Origin: Betaproteobacteria bacterium | GTDB taxonomy: Bacteria; Pseudomonadota; Gammaproteobacteria; Burkholderiales; SG8-41 | Assembly: GCA_025363575.1 (NCBI GenBank) | Contig: JANYDM010000007.1 | Coordinates: forward strand, 1 to 64,000 | DNA: 64,000 bases | Direction of reading: 5' to 3' | In this document: in pieces, positions 52,692 through 61,994 of the stretch | Numbering within the stretch: the stretch's first letter is position 1 | Layout of the letters: every line of letters begins with the position of its first letter | Translations under genes and position numbers: made by a program | Notes under the pieces: generated by a model | What the model was told of the DNA's origin: nothing | The model's input: only the letters and a program-made list of their open reading frames with translations | The model's database searches: none

Positions 52692-53909
52692 GTGAGCACT
52701 ACCAGAACCATACTCAGCAACGCAACGCTGATCGACTGCGTCAATCCCAAGCCGGTCGCGAATGCCGTCGTCGTCATCGAGAAAGGCCGCATCGCGGAGA
52801 TTTTCACCGGCGGACAAAAACCCGCGACCGGCGATGCGAAGGTCATCGATCTTAAAGGTGCATACCTAATGCCGGGGCTTTGGGATGTGCATATCCACCC
52901 GGACTACCTGTCGCTTGCCGAGATGCCGCTCGCCGACCAGGTCGCGCTGTTCGGCCACCGCCTGATGGCGGCGCTAACCGAGTCGGGCATCACCGGAGTG
53001 CGCTGCGCCGGCGCGCACCACTTCATGGACGTCGCGTGGAAGCGCGCATTCGATTCCGGCCAGCATATCGGCCCGCGCGTATTCGCCGCCGGCCATTTCC
53101 TGACGACCACCGGCGGACACTTCCTCACGTCCGGCCACGCGCTCGAATGCGACGGCCCGTACGGCTTCGTCAAGGCGATCCGCGAGCAGATCAAGAACGG
53201 CGTCGATCACATCAAGCTCAATCTCTCGGGCGGCATCATGGGCCCGCCGTGGGACTTGCACAAGCACTCCTTCCTGCTCGACGACGAGTTGAAAGCCGCG
53301 TTCGATATCGCGCACCTGCGCGAATTCAAAGTGATGGCGCACGCGACCAATCCGCAGGCCGTTAAAAACGCGGTGCGCCTCGGTGCGCACAGCATCGAGC
53401 ACGGCTACATCATGGACGACGAGTGCATCGACCTCATGCTCAAGCACGATACCTGGTACGTGCCAACGCTTGCCATCAGCCATCTGACGCCTGAACAGGT
53501 CGACAACGAATGGGAACGCGCATGGGTGAAGCAACGCAACATGCCGCATTCGTTCTGCTGCCGTGCCGACGCCGCGGCCGACGTGCACGCGGACTGGTTC
53601 CGCAAAGCGCTCAAGGCCGGCGTCAAAATGGCGCTCGGCTCCGACATCCGTCCATTAAAGGACGCTGCGACGCTCGAAATGGGCTTGTGGGTCAAGGACG
53701 GCGCGACGACCTGGCAGACGCTGCTCGCGGCAACCAGACATGCCGCCGCCGTGTGCGGCGCCGCCGCTGATCTCGGCACCGTCGAAATCGGCAAGCTCGC
53801 CGATCTCATCGTCGTCCGCGCCAATCCGCTCGACGACATCAACAACGTGCGTCAGCTGCAGATCGTGTTCAAGGAAGGCAAAGTCGTTTCCGACAAGCGC
53901 TGCGTGTAA
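52692..53909 (+). CDS. Imidazolonepropionase-like amidohydrolase
   Basis: A 405-aa metal-dependent hydrolase starting at GTG 52692, with AAGGA 6 nt upstream. Metal-site features in order are LWDVHIHPD (H-x-H, about 65), HIKLNLSGG (the Lys usually carboxylated, about 175), VMAHATNP, HSIEHGYIM and GSDIRP (final Asp, about 320). The prolidase/imidazolonepropionase branch cleaves cyclic or peptide amides. No signal peptide is seen, so it acts in the cytosol. The Bug gene upstream may supply its substrate. Confidence 0.88.
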   Translation: MSTTRTILSNATLIDCVNPKPVANAVVVIEKGRIAEIFTGGQKPATGDAKVIDLKGAYLMPGLWDVHIHPDYLSLAEMPLADQVALFGHRLMAALTESGITGVRCAGAHHFMDVAWKRAFDSGQHIGPRVFAAGHFLTTTGGHFLTSGHALECDGPYGFVKAIREQIKNGVDHIKLNLSGGIMGPPWDLHKHSFLLDDELKAAFDIAHLREFKVMAHATNPQAVKNAVRLGAHSIEHGYIMDDECIDLMLKHDTWYVPTLAISHLTPEQVDNEWERAWVKQRNMPHSFCCRADAAADVHADWFRKALKAGVKMALGSDIRPLKDAATLEMGLWVKDGATTWQTLLAATRHAAAVCGAAADLGTVEIGKLADLIVVRANPLDDINNVRQLQIVFKEGKVVSDKRCV

Positions 53910-53931
53910 TACGTCGGAACGACGCCGACAT

Positions 53932-54068
53932 AATCCTCCCCTCGCCCCGAAGGGAGTCCCCTTGGGGGACAAGGGGTGGACCGAGATGGGGATGGGGTTA
54001 ATTTCGCGCGCCGTCCGATTGTCCCCCATCCCCATCCCGCCTTCTCCTTGAAGGGGAAGGTGAGATTA
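53932..54068. repeat. GC-rich intergenic inverted-repeat element, copy 3
   Basis: Starts TAATCCTCCCCTCGCCCCG and ends mirrored as GGAAGGTGAGATTA, so the TAATC/GATTA tips form terminal inverted repeats. GTCCCCTTGGGGGAC and the GGGATGGGG / CCCCATCCCC pair sit inside. It is the best-preserved full copy of the element and lies between convergent genes. Confidence 0.85.
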
Positions 54069-54090
54069 GCGCCGCGCGAAGGAATCCGCG

Positions 54091-54390
54091 TTACTTCTCT
54101 CCGGCCACGAGGTAAGCCCACAGCGCAGCAATATCTTCGGGCTTGATCACGTCACCCCACGGCGGCATGTTCCTGACGCCGTTGGTCACCGAATCGATGA
54201 AACGCGCGCGCGAGTCGCGCGGGAAAGTCGCGAGATCGATCGCCCACGGCGGATTCTTCATGTTCGGGCCGTGGCACACCGCGCAATTTGTCGCATAGAT
54301 CTCCGCGCCTTGCTTGATCTGCTCCGCGGGAAACTGCTGCGCGCGCGCCGTAGTCGCGCACACGCACGCAATGAGTAGCAACCACCGCAT
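54091..54390 (-). CDS. Small class I cytochrome c
   Basis: A 99-aa secreted protein with a signal peptide ending TTARAQ and one heme site, NCAVCHG (C-x-x-C-H). The axial Met lies in VRNMPPWG. The size fits a soluble electron carrier. It starts 4 nt after the stop of the second PQQ dehydrogenase, so it is probably the electron acceptor for one or both of the quinoproteins upstream, passing electrons towards a terminal oxidase. Confidence 0.93.
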   Translation of the reverse strand: MRWLLLIACVCATTARAQQFPAEQIKQGAEIYATNCAVCHGPNMKNPPWAIDLATFPRDSRARFIDSVTNGVRNMPPWGDVIKPEDIAALWAYLVAGEK

Positions 54391-54394
54391 CGGG

Positions 54395-56056
54395 TTACTC
54401 CGGCATCAACGCGAACGTATAGACCGCGCCGCCGGTCGGCACCGCGTCGCCGGCCGAGCGTGTCGGATTGCTGCCGCCGCGCCCCGACAGGATCGTCACG
54501 TACTGGCGGCCCTTGTAGGTATAGGTAATCGGTGGGGCCGCGATACTGGAGCCGGTCTTGAACTGCCACAACGTCTGGCCCGTATCCTGATCGAGCGCGA
54601 TGAACTCGCCGGTCAGTTTGCCGGTGAAGACGAGTCCGCCGTCGGTCCCGAGCATGCCTGCGGACGACGCGAAATCCCGCAGCGGAATTTTCCATTTAGG
54701 TACGCCGGTCAGCGGGTTGAGCGCGACATGGTAGCCCGAGATTTCCGGAATTTTGGAACTCGTTTCGATGCCCGTGAAACCGCCGCCGACCACGAATTTC
54801 TCATCGACGTACTTCAGCACGCGCGTGATTTCCCACGAATTAAGAAACAGCGTGTTGGTCTTCGCGTTATAAGAAGACAGCGTCGCATTGGTGCCGAGCC
54901 GCGGTATCAGGTCGACCGTTTCGCCCTTGAGCGCGCGCTCCAGCAGATCGGTCAGCACCGGCCGGCCGGTTTTCAGATCGATGTACTTGGCCCAGTTCTG
55001 GTTCACATACGGGTGCGCTGCAATCGGCTTGCCGGTCATGCGATCCAGCACGTAAAGAAAGCCGTTCTTGTTGACGTTGAGCAGGACTTTGCGCGGCTGT
55101 CCGTCAATGGCGATGTCGGCGATGATGTTCTCCGCCGTGCCGTCGAAATCGAAGCTGTCGTTCGGCACGAACTGGTAGTGCCAGACTATCTCACCGGTCT
55201 TCGGCCGGATCGCGAGCACGCTGGCGGCGTAGAGGCTGTCCATGCCGGCGCGGTATTTCGGATTGTACGGTTCCGCGTTGCCGGTGCCGATAAAGAAGAG
55301 ATCGAGATCGGGATCGTACGAACCCGGCTGCCAGGTCGCACCGCCGCCGTACTTCCACGCATCGGGTAGATTAGCGTGGGGCCACGTCTCCGAGCCTTTT
55401 TGTCCCGGCTCGGGTATGGTCCACGTGCGCCACAACTGCCTGCCGGTCTCCGGATCGTAACCTTCGATGAAGCCGCGCGCCGTGCGATCGCCGCCCGCCA
55501 TGCCGGAAATCAGCACGCCGTTGGCGATCGTGGGCGCGACGATGCCGCCGTAGCTTTCTTTCCACTCGCCGAATTTGGTTTTCCAGAGCTCCTTGCCCGT
55601 TGCCATATCGAGCGCCTGCACGTGCGCATCGACGGTCTGCCGGAAAATTTTTCCGTTGTAGATCGTTGCCGCGCCGCGCATGTAGGCACCGCCAGACGTT
55701 ACCCGTAGAGCGCCACGGTCGTAGGTGACCGGCGTGCGCCAGATCTGGTGACCCGTCGCCGCGTCGATCGCATACGTCCAGTTGCCGTTCACCACGTACA
55801 TGACGCCGTTGTAGACAGTGGGCTGCGAAAGCTCGCCCATGTCGTTCGAAAGGCTGAAGCTCCACACCGGCACCAGGCGTTTGACGTTTGATTTATTGAT
55901 TTCCCTGAGGCCGCTGTACATCTTGAGGTCGTAGCCCATGCCGAAAGTCACGACGTTGTCGGTATTGGCGCCCGGGTTGGCGATTTCATACGTGCCGGGG
56001 CCGGCGCAGCCAGCAAGCACGAGCGCAGATGCGAGGACGGATAATTTTCTGATCAT
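54395..56056 (-). CDS. PQQ-dependent alcohol dehydrogenase, lipoprotein, lanthanide-type signature
   Basis: A 553-aa eight-bladed quinoprotein from the ATG at 56056 behind AGGAGA. A lipobox VLAGC (Cys17) predicts a membrane-anchored periplasmic enzyme. Metal and catalytic positions can be read as Asp190 (AGGDRTARGF, where Glu is usual), Asn260 (GTGNAEPYN), catalytic Asp303 and Asp305 in FDFDG. The D-F-D-G pattern resembles the D-Y-D-G signature of lanthanide-dependent enzymes. The vicinal Cys pair found in most members is missing (VTSGGAYMRG instead). No heme domain is fused, so the small cytochrome probably takes the electrons. Confidence 0.9.
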   Translation of the reverse strand: MIRKLSVLASALVLAGCAGPGTYEIANPGANTDNVVTFGMGYDLKMYSGLREINKSNVKRLVPVWSFSLSNDMGELSQPTVYNGVMYVVNGNWTYAIDAATGHQIWRTPVTYDRGALRVTSGGAYMRGAATIYNGKIFRQTVDAHVQALDMATGKELWKTKFGEWKESYGGIVAPTIANGVLISGMAGGDRTARGFIEGYDPETGRQLWRTWTIPEPGQKGSETWPHANLPDAWKYGGGATWQPGSYDPDLDLFFIGTGNAEPYNPKYRAGMDSLYAASVLAIRPKTGEIVWHYQFVPNDSFDFDGTAENIIADIAIDGQPRKVLLNVNKNGFLYVLDRMTGKPIAAHPYVNQNWAKYIDLKTGRPVLTDLLERALKGETVDLIPRLGTNATLSSYNAKTNTLFLNSWEITRVLKYVDEKFVVGGGFTGIETSSKIPEISGYHVALNPLTGVPKWKIPLRDFASSAGMLGTDGGLVFTGKLTGEFIALDQDTGQTLWQFKTGSSIAAPPITYTYKGRQYVTILSGRGGSNPTRSAGDAVPTGGAVYTFALMPE

Positions 56057-56093
56057 GTCGGTCTCCTGATAGGTATCGTGGTCGATGCGCAAT

Positions 56094-57758
56094 CTACTCG
56101 TCCATCAGCGCAAACGTCCACACCATGCCGCCGGCGGGCACGCTGTTGGTGTTGAAGCGGCCGGACACGCTGCCGCCGCGGCCCGATAGCACGCTCACGT
56201 ACTGCTTGCCTTTATACGTGTAAGTGATGGGCACCGCATTCACGCTGGAACCGGTCTTGAACTGCCACAGACGCTGGCCGTTGTCCTGGTCGAGCGCAAT
56301 GACTTCGCCGGTCAAAAGCCCGGTAAATAGCAGCCCGCCGTCGGTCGCCAGCATCGCCGAGGAACCCGCGTAATCCATCATCGGCACCTGCCACACGACC
56401 TTGCCGGTCAGCGGCTCCAGCGCCAAATGATAGCCCGCGGGCTCGCCTGCAGGCACCGCCATGGTTGACGACATGCCGGTGAAATCTCCGCCGAGCACAA
56501 ATTTGGCATCGGTGAATTTAAAAGTGCGCGGCAGGTTCCACGAATTCAGATACACGAGGTTGGTCTTCGGATTGATCGCCATCATCGTCGCATTGGTGCC
56601 GCGCGATGGATAGAGCACGACGCTTTCGCCTTTTTTCGCGCGTTCCTGCAGGTCGGTCAGCACCGGGCGCCCCGTGGCGAGATCGATATGCGATGCCCAG
56701 TTCACTTTCACGTACGGGTTTGCCGCGATCAATTTCCCGTTGGTGCGGTCGATTACGTACAAGAAGCCGTTCTTGTGCGCGTTGATGATCACCTTGCGCA
56801 TCTGGCCATTGATCTGCATATCGGCGAGCTGCGGCTCCGACGTCGAGTCGAAATCGTAGGTATCGTTGGGAATGTACTGGTAGTACCACGCGATCTCGCC
56901 GGTCTTCGGGCGGATTGCGAGCACGCACGCGGTATACAAACTGTCGGCGCCGTCGCGATACACCGGGTTGTAAGGTTCGGCATTGCCGGTGCCCATATAG
57001 ACGAGATCAAGCTCCGGATCGTACGAACCGGTCTGCCACGTGGAGCCGCCGCCGTATTTCCACGCGTCCGGCTTGGTCTTGTGCGGCCACGTCTCGGAGC
57101 CTTTCTCGCCCGGCGCAGGGATCGTCCACGTGCGCCACAGCCGCTTGCCCGTTTCGGGGTCGTAGCCTTCGATAAAACCGCGCGTCGTGCTCTCGCCGCC
57201 GCCGGTGCCGGAAATCAATACGCCGTTGGCGATCATCGGTGCGACGACACCCTTGTAGCCCTCGTTGAACTCGGCGTATTTCTGGCGCCAGATTTCCTTG
57301 CCCGTCTTGAGATCGAGCGCGATGACGTGCGCATCGAGGGTCTCGCGAAATAGCTTGCCGTTATAGATCGTCGCCGGCCCGCGCATCAGCGCGCCGCCGC
57401 CGGCTACGCGCAGCGCGCCGCGGTCGTAAGTGACCGGCGTGCGCCAGATTTGGCGGCCGGTCGCGAGGTCGATCGCGAACGTCCAGTTGCCGTTCACCAC
57501 GTACATGACGCCGTTGTAGACGGTCGGCTGCGACAGATCGCCCATGTCGTTGGACGTGCTGAAGCTCCACACCGGCACGAGCCGCTTGATGTTCGTCTTG
57601 TTGATCTGCTTCAGCGGGCTGTACATTTTCAGGTCGTAGCCCATGCCGAACGTTGTCACGTTGTCCGTGTTGCCGGACTTGTTGATGAGATCGCTAGCGG
57701 TTTGCGCGTACGCACCCGCGCAGCACGCGCACAGCAATGCCGTCAGTATCTTTTTCAT
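56094..57758 (-). CDS. PQQ-dependent alcohol dehydrogenase, lanthanide-type signature
   Basis: A 554-aa secreted quinoprotein with a signal peptide ending AGAYAQ; the ATG at 57758 follows GGAGGGG. The metal site is Glu189 (GGGESTTRGF), Asn259 (GTGNAEPYN), catalytic Asp302 and Asp304 (YDFDS). The extra Asp two after the catalytic one fits lanthanide use. The vicinal disulfide is absent here too (VAGGGALMRG). It is clearly a tandem paralogue of the next gene, yet differs at the Glu/Asp ligand. It is first in an operon with the second enzyme and the cytochrome. Confidence 0.92.
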   Translation of the reverse strand: MKKILTALLCACCAGAYAQTASDLINKSGNTDNVTTFGMGYDLKMYSPLKQINKTNIKRLVPVWSFSTSNDMGDLSQPTVYNGVMYVVNGNWTFAIDLATGRQIWRTPVTYDRGALRVAGGGALMRGPATIYNGKLFRETLDAHVIALDLKTGKEIWRQKYAEFNEGYKGVVAPMIANGVLISGTGGGESTTRGFIEGYDPETGKRLWRTWTIPAPGEKGSETWPHKTKPDAWKYGGGSTWQTGSYDPELDLVYMGTGNAEPYNPVYRDGADSLYTACVLAIRPKTGEIAWYYQYIPNDTYDFDSTSEPQLADMQINGQMRKVIINAHKNGFLYVIDRTNGKLIAANPYVKVNWASHIDLATGRPVLTDLQERAKKGESVVLYPSRGTNATMMAINPKTNLVYLNSWNLPRTFKFTDAKFVLGGDFTGMSSTMAVPAGEPAGYHLALEPLTGKVVWQVPMMDYAGSSAMLATDGGLLFTGLLTGEVIALDQDNGQRLWQFKTGSSVNAVPITYTYKGKQYVSVLSGRGGSVSGRFNTNSVPAGGMVWTFALMDE

Positions 57759-58028
57759 GCTTCCCCTCCGTTGACCGGTTTTTTTGACTTACGCAGGCCC
57801 ATGCCGCACCGGGCGATGCAGCGACTGCAATGGATGTTACGTTATACGCCCCAATGCCACAACGCCTGAGGCGCTGCCGTCGCGCCGAGGGCTGGCGCGT
57901 TCACTCGCAAAGCGGGGCGGGGCGGGGCGGACCAGCCCGGTGAATACAATGTCAGCGCAATGCCGGATGTTGCCAATGGCCGCAGCGCAGGACATCCCCT
58001 GTCGTCGCTTTCGAGCTGCGAACAACGT

Positions 58029-59177
58029 CTATTGCGCGAGCTTTTTCTTCAGCAGGCTCGCCGCCTGCGTGTAGCCGCCGCCCAGGCCGTCGACGAAATG
58101 AATGTGGCGGTCGCGCCGGTCGCGCACGTAGCAGGACATGACGCTCGCTGAGCAGACCTTCAAGGCAAACACAAGATCGCCTTTTTCCTCGAGCGCAGTC
58201 AACGCGGTGACCAATGCAGCGCGCTGACCGGCGATGCCGGACATTACGGTGGTGACGCGCCCGTCTATCATCAGCGTGTCGGACAACTGCACCAGGCGGT
58301 CCAGGTAGTGAGTGCCCTTCCTGCTGAACGCGAAGTAAAGGCGGCCGGCGACCGTGCGCAGCCAGTTTTCCGCGAGGTAGGCGAAATCGAAGCGCCCGAG
58401 TCGCGCGCGCATCTCGGTCGCGATCTTGCCCAACGTCGTGTCGAGCTTGAGCGCGAGACGCGAAACCGGACTGCGTTGCGTCAGCGAGCCATAGATCGCC
58501 TCGATCTGCTTCAACACGCCGGAAATAATCGCCCCCTGGTGCTCCGGCCTGCGCACGTTGATCAGCAGGCACACGACTTCCTGCGTATTGACGGGCGGCG
58601 GGATGCTGTCCCAGCGGCATTCCATGCCCTCAAGGTCGACGGTGTCATCGTCAGCGGGTGCGGCCGGCGCAGCGTCCCCGCCTTTTACGATTCGTTCGGC
58701 ATGCAGCAGCCCCTCGCCGAGCGCTACCGGAATGACGAGACCCTGGTGGTTGACATCGACCTTGGCGATCTTGAGCCCGACATTGTTGCGATAGATGTCC
58801 GCCACCGCGATGCGGCCGACCCTTAAGTCGAGCCCGAAATTCACGCGCGTGTTCTCGCGGTGCACGCGCAGCGCCGCTTCGACCGAGTCCGCAATGGCGG
58901 GCGGGGCCAGCAGCGTTGCGCCATCGCCGCCGAAAAAGAACGGCAACTCGACGCCGGCGCGATGCGCGATATTGAGCGCCGCGATGATGCTGCCTGCCGC
59001 CACGAGGTTGACCTGCTGGTACTTGCCGTCGTTCAATGCCTGCGTCGACTTGCGGACGTCGGTGAGCAGCACCTGCCAGTCATCCGGCACCGCGCTAAAC
59101 TGCGTTTCGTCCCCCATCAGGTCGCTCAACGCGACTGTGTGGACGGGCAGTCCGGAATAAAAGCGCTCGGTCGTCAC
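58029..59177 (-). CDS. DUF3095 family protein
   Basis: A 382-aa protein starting at GTG 59177, with GGAG upstream. It matches the DUF3095 pattern along its length: YSGLPVHTVALSDLMGD at the start, VLLTDVRKSTQALNDGKYQQ near 37 and FFFGGDGATLLAPP near 85. The last two look like the two metal-site segments of a class III cyclase (T-D-V-x-x-S-T and G-G-D-G). The C-terminal part ends DGLGGGYTQAASLLKKKL. The function is not established; a cyclase-like fold is an inference. No signal peptide is seen. Confidence 0.85.
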   Translation of the reverse strand: MTTERFYSGLPVHTVALSDLMGDETQFSAVPDDWQVLLTDVRKSTQALNDGKYQQVNLVAAGSIIAALNIAHRAGVELPFFFGGDGATLLAPPAIADSVEAALRVHRENTRVNFGLDLRVGRIAVADIYRNNVGLKIAKVDVNHQGLVIPVALGEGLLHAERIVKGGDAAPAAPADDDTVDLEGMECRWDSIPPPVNTQEVVCLLINVRRPEHQGAIISGVLKQIEAIYGSLTQRSPVSRLALKLDTTLGKIATEMRARLGRFDFAYLAENWLRTVAGRLYFAFSRKGTHYLDRLVQLSDTLMIDGRVTTVMSGIAGQRAALVTALTALEEKGDLVFALKVCSASVMSCYVRDRRDRHIHFVDGLGGGYTQAASLLKKKLAQ

Positions 59178-59468
59178 GCAACTCCGGCCATGAATTTCTT
59201 ATTTGACATAGGGCAAATGTCGCGCCTGCGGGGCTGCATGCAACACTGGCGGCCTGACGAATCTCCCGGGAATTGGCATAACGTACGCGCTGAGCCGGCG
59301 GTCGTCTATGCACTAGTTAACGGCATCCATGATTTGATTTGTTATTGGCTGGCAGGCCTGGCGCATACCGGCGCGTACCGGTCCAAGTCCTGAGTGCCGA
59401 ATCGAAACTGCCATTGGAGTCGCGACCGAAGGCAGCACTGAACTCTATCTATGCGATGCGCACGCTCC

Positions 59469-59660
59469 TTACCTGCCCGCGCCTTGCCGCGGCCCCAGCA
59501 CGAACCACAGGATCAACCCGAGCACGGGCAACAGTATCACGACGAGTATCCACAACAGTTTCTTCTCGTTGGAAACGCCGCTCTGAAAAATATTGATGAT
59601 CGCCCAGATGTCGCAGGCGAGTACCACAATGCCCCAGATGCTATAGCCCATATCGAACAT
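59469..59660 (-). CDS. PLDc_N domain small membrane protein
   Basis: A 63-aa protein with two membrane helices (GIVVLACDIWAIINIF and LLWILVVILLPVLGLILWF) joined by the short charged loop SGVSNEKK. It ends VLGPRQGAGR. This is the pattern of the phospholipase D N-terminal (PLDc_N) domain, which often occurs alone in proteobacteria. The role is unknown, probably envelope related. Confidence 0.85.
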   Translation of the reverse strand: MFDMGYSIWGIVVLACDIWAIINIFQSGVSNEKKLLWILVVILLPVLGLILWFVLGPRQGAGR

Positions 59661-59693
59661 TGGATCCCTTTCAGATGATTGAGTGCTCGCGCC

Positions 59694-59915
59694 TTAGCTT
59701 TTTCGGCCGCCGAAGACGAGCAGCAGTCCGCCGACCAGGATGGCGCCGACGCCGCCCCATACCGGAATATTGACCGTCTCCTTGTCCTTGATCGACATTT
59801 CGAGCGGGCCGATCTTCACGTCGTGCGTTTCTTTTGTGTAGGTAAATCCGCCGTAAGTCAGCGCGAGCGCGCCGGCGACGATCAATGCTATGGCCAATAC
59901 TCTGATTGCGTTCAT
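59694..59915 (-). CDS. Small two-helix membrane protein
   Basis: A 73-aa protein from the ATG at 59915, with GGAG upstream. An N-terminal helix (IRVLAIALIVAGALALTYGG), a charged periplasmic-type loop (TKETHDVKIGPLEMSIKDKE) and a second helix (VWGGVGAILVGGLLLVFGG) are seen. It resembles a small uncharacterised membrane family common in proteobacteria. It lies 33 bp upstream of the PLDc_N gene on the same strand, so the two may be cotranscribed. Confidence 0.8.
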   Translation of the reverse strand: MNAIRVLAIALIVAGALALTYGGFTYTKETHDVKIGPLEMSIKDKETVNIPVWGGVGAILVGGLLLVFGGRKS

Positions 59916-60177
59916 GGTGGCTCCTTCAACTTGCAGAGCACGGACCCAGCCGCGCGTATGGGGCATTTATAGCATCCACTCCACGGATACTCTGTACGGT
60001 AGCGAACATGACGGTACGCATGACCATTGCTGCGGACGCGCTGAACGAGTGAAAAGTAACAGCGAAGACTTGCGCCGCGTCTGCACACACAGGATCGGCG
60101 GCGAGGTGTGTCGATCGACAGCCGGCTGAAAACCGAAGGCTATGCCTGCCTTGCCGGCGCGGTTATTATTCGCGGCC

Positions 60178-61071
60178 ATGTCATCCTGTTCTCTCCAGTC
60201 GCGGCGCGCGCTGGCCGTTTGCCTTGCATGGATCTGCGCGGGCGCCGCTGCGCAGCCGTCAGCGGACGTCAAAACGCTCGAGGCGGCTGCCCAACGCGGT
60301 GAGGTCACGGCGATCATGACGCTCGCCGAAAAATACAAGCGCGGCGAAGACGTCGAGCGCGATACGCCGAAATCCAACGCGCTCTACTGCAAGGCGGCCG
60401 CGCGCGGCAACGTCGATGCCATACTGGAACTGGGGCTGATCTATGCGTCGGGACGCGAAATGATGCCCAACGAAGGAATCGGCGCACTGCTGATCAACAT
60501 GGCGGCGGAGCGCGGCAGCGAACGCGCGAAGGAAATCCTGCCGTACATCAGCCGCGGCACCGGCAGCCTCGCGCCCGCCTGCATGACCGAGGTGATTCCG
60601 GATCTCGTCCGCCTGCCCGCGGCGCGCAAGGACATCGAGCTGCTGGTGCTGCAGTACGCACCGCAATACTCGATAGATCCCGAGCTCGCGCTCGCCTTGA
60701 TCTCGGCTGAATCGCGCTTTGACACGACAGCCGTATCGCCGAAAAACGCACGCGGACTGATGCAGTTGATTCCGGCGACGGCCGCGCGTTTCGGCGTGAA
60801 GAACGTCTTCAACACGGTCGACAATCTGAAGGGCGGCCTCGCCTACCTGCGCTGGCTGATGGCCTATTTCAAAGGCGACGTCGCACTCGTACTGGCGGCG
60901 TACAACTCGGGCGAAGAAACTGTCGAGCGCTACCGCGGTATTCCGCCCTATGCGGAAACGCGCAATTACGTGAAGCAGATCATGGCGAGCTACCGCAAGC
61001 CCAACCATCCTTTCCAGGCGGAAATCACGGCGCCGTCAGCGGCGCTGGGCCGCATCAAGCCTGGCGGGTGA
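60178..61071 (+). CDS. Lytic transglycosylase with Sel1-like repeats
   Basis: A 297-aa exported protein from the ATG at 60178; the signal peptide ends AGAAAQ. Residues 35-120 hold Sel1/TPR-like repeats (MTLAEKYKRGEDVERD, LELGLIYASGREMMPNEG). Residues 160-280 are an SLT domain with catalytic Glu178 in LISAESRFD, GLMQLIPATAARFGV and LAAYNSGEETV. It cleaves peptidoglycan glycan strands in the periplasm. The repeat-plus-SLT order suggests tethering to another envelope protein. Confidence 0.9.
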   Translation: MSSCSLQSRRALAVCLAWICAGAAAQPSADVKTLEAAAQRGEVTAIMTLAEKYKRGEDVERDTPKSNALYCKAAARGNVDAILELGLIYASGREMMPNEGIGALLINMAAERGSERAKEILPYISRGTGSLAPACMTEVIPDLVRLPAARKDIELLVLQYAPQYSIDPELALALISAESRFDTTAVSPKNARGLMQLIPATAARFGVKNVFNTVDNLKGGLAYLRWLMAYFKGDVALVLAAYNSGEETVERYRGIPPYAETRNYVKQIMASYRKPNHPFQAEITAPSAALGRIKPGG

Positions 61072-61165
61072 CGCCGGCCGCCGGGCCGTCAAAATTTATC
61101 CGGCCGGTTTTTCTTTGCTCCGCCGCAGCGCTCCGAAACGCAAGCACGCGGCGGCAGGCCTCGAA

Positions 61166-61651
61166 TTATTTTTTGAACTTGATTTCCGCGGCAGTGACGC
61201 CGAGGTCGAGCGCGAGACCGGATGTTTTCTGCTTGAGGTTGATCACGACGCCTTTGTTGTTCTGAAAACTGGAAGCGTCGGCGCCCTTGACAACCGCAGC
61301 GCCGGCGGCGGCGGCCGAGTAGCTGCCTTCGAAGTCCTCGAGCTTGTTCAGTCCGCGCACTTCGCCGGTGGCATTGGACTTGGTCACGCCGATGATCGCG
61401 CCGGCGCGCAGGCCTTTCAGGTGGAAGGGATAATCCTTGCCCTGATAATGCAGAACGCCTTCGCCGCTCTGGCCGCCGACGATCAGGCCGATCTGCTTGA
61501 CGTCGAGTTCGAGCGTCGCGCTGGCGGCCGAGGTCTTGATATCGGAGCCCGTCATGTTTTTCTTCATGTCGTCTGCGGCCGCAGCGATTTGCGGCAGGCC
61601 CGCGCCGGCGAGCGCGGCAAGAATTCCAGCGATCATAAGTTGGTTGCGCAT
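61166..61651 (-). CDS. Exported protein of unknown function
   Basis: A 161-aa protein with a signal peptide ending IAAAAD. The mature part is glycine-rich and beta-like (LIVGGQSGEGVLHYQGKDYP, RAGAIIGVTKSNATGEVRGL), and it ends GLALDLGVTAAEIKFKK. The repeated small-residue strands suggest a lipid- or envelope-associated beta fold, but no family is recognised. It faces the transglycosylase gene in convergent orientation. Confidence 0.7.
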   Translation of the reverse strand: MRNQLMIAGILAALAGAGLPQIAAAADDMKKNMTGSDIKTSAASATLELDVKQIGLIVGGQSGEGVLHYQGKDYPFHLKGLRAGAIIGVTKSNATGEVRGLNKLEDFEGSYSAAAAGAAVVKGADASSFQNNKGVVINLKQKTSGLALDLGVTAAEIKFKK

Positions 61652-61798
61652 TGCATTCTCTCCTTTGGTTGAAATGCCGATCGGACTTGACGTGCTTGAA
61701 TCAAGCGAAACAAAAAAGCGGTTGCGCGCGCATTTTAACAGGCATCGTTCGCCGGCTGCAGCAGGCCATCAAGAGCGCCTGCCTTGCCTATTCCAGCG

Positions 61799-61969
61799 TC
61801 ATGGCGCGTGACAAAACCAGTCGTCGTCTTTCACGTCGCGAATCTTGCTGAAGTCGATGTGCTGGTCCGCCTCGCGGCTGCGGTCGAAAAAAATGCGCAT
61901 GACGGCCAGATAAGCGACGACTACGAATACCGCGCCCGCGATCAGCCATTCAATCGTCGTCATAATCAT
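61799..61969 (-). CDS. Small single-span membrane protein
   Basis: A 56-aa frame with one clear membrane helix (WLIAGAVFVVVAYLAVMRIFF) followed by a basic, then acidic tail (DRSREADQHIDFSKIRDVKD). The frame ends in TGA at 61799-61801. The helix plus positive-inside residues make it look real. No good ribosome site is seen before the ATG at 61969; an ATG at 61963 is also possible. It lies 25 bp after a Bug gene stop on the same strand. Confidence 0.6.
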   Translation of the reverse strand: MIMTTIEWLIAGAVFVVVAYLAVMRIFFDRSREADQHIDFSKIRDVKDDDWFCHAP

Positions 61970-61994
61970 CGCGTTCTGAAAGGTGCAGGCCTAT

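Noticed and set aside
59206..59393. Possible small plus-strand protein starting near 59190 (NFLFDIGQMSRLRG...)
   Set aside because: No ribosome site, mixed composition, and it partly overlaps the DUF3095 start region on the other strand; not supported.
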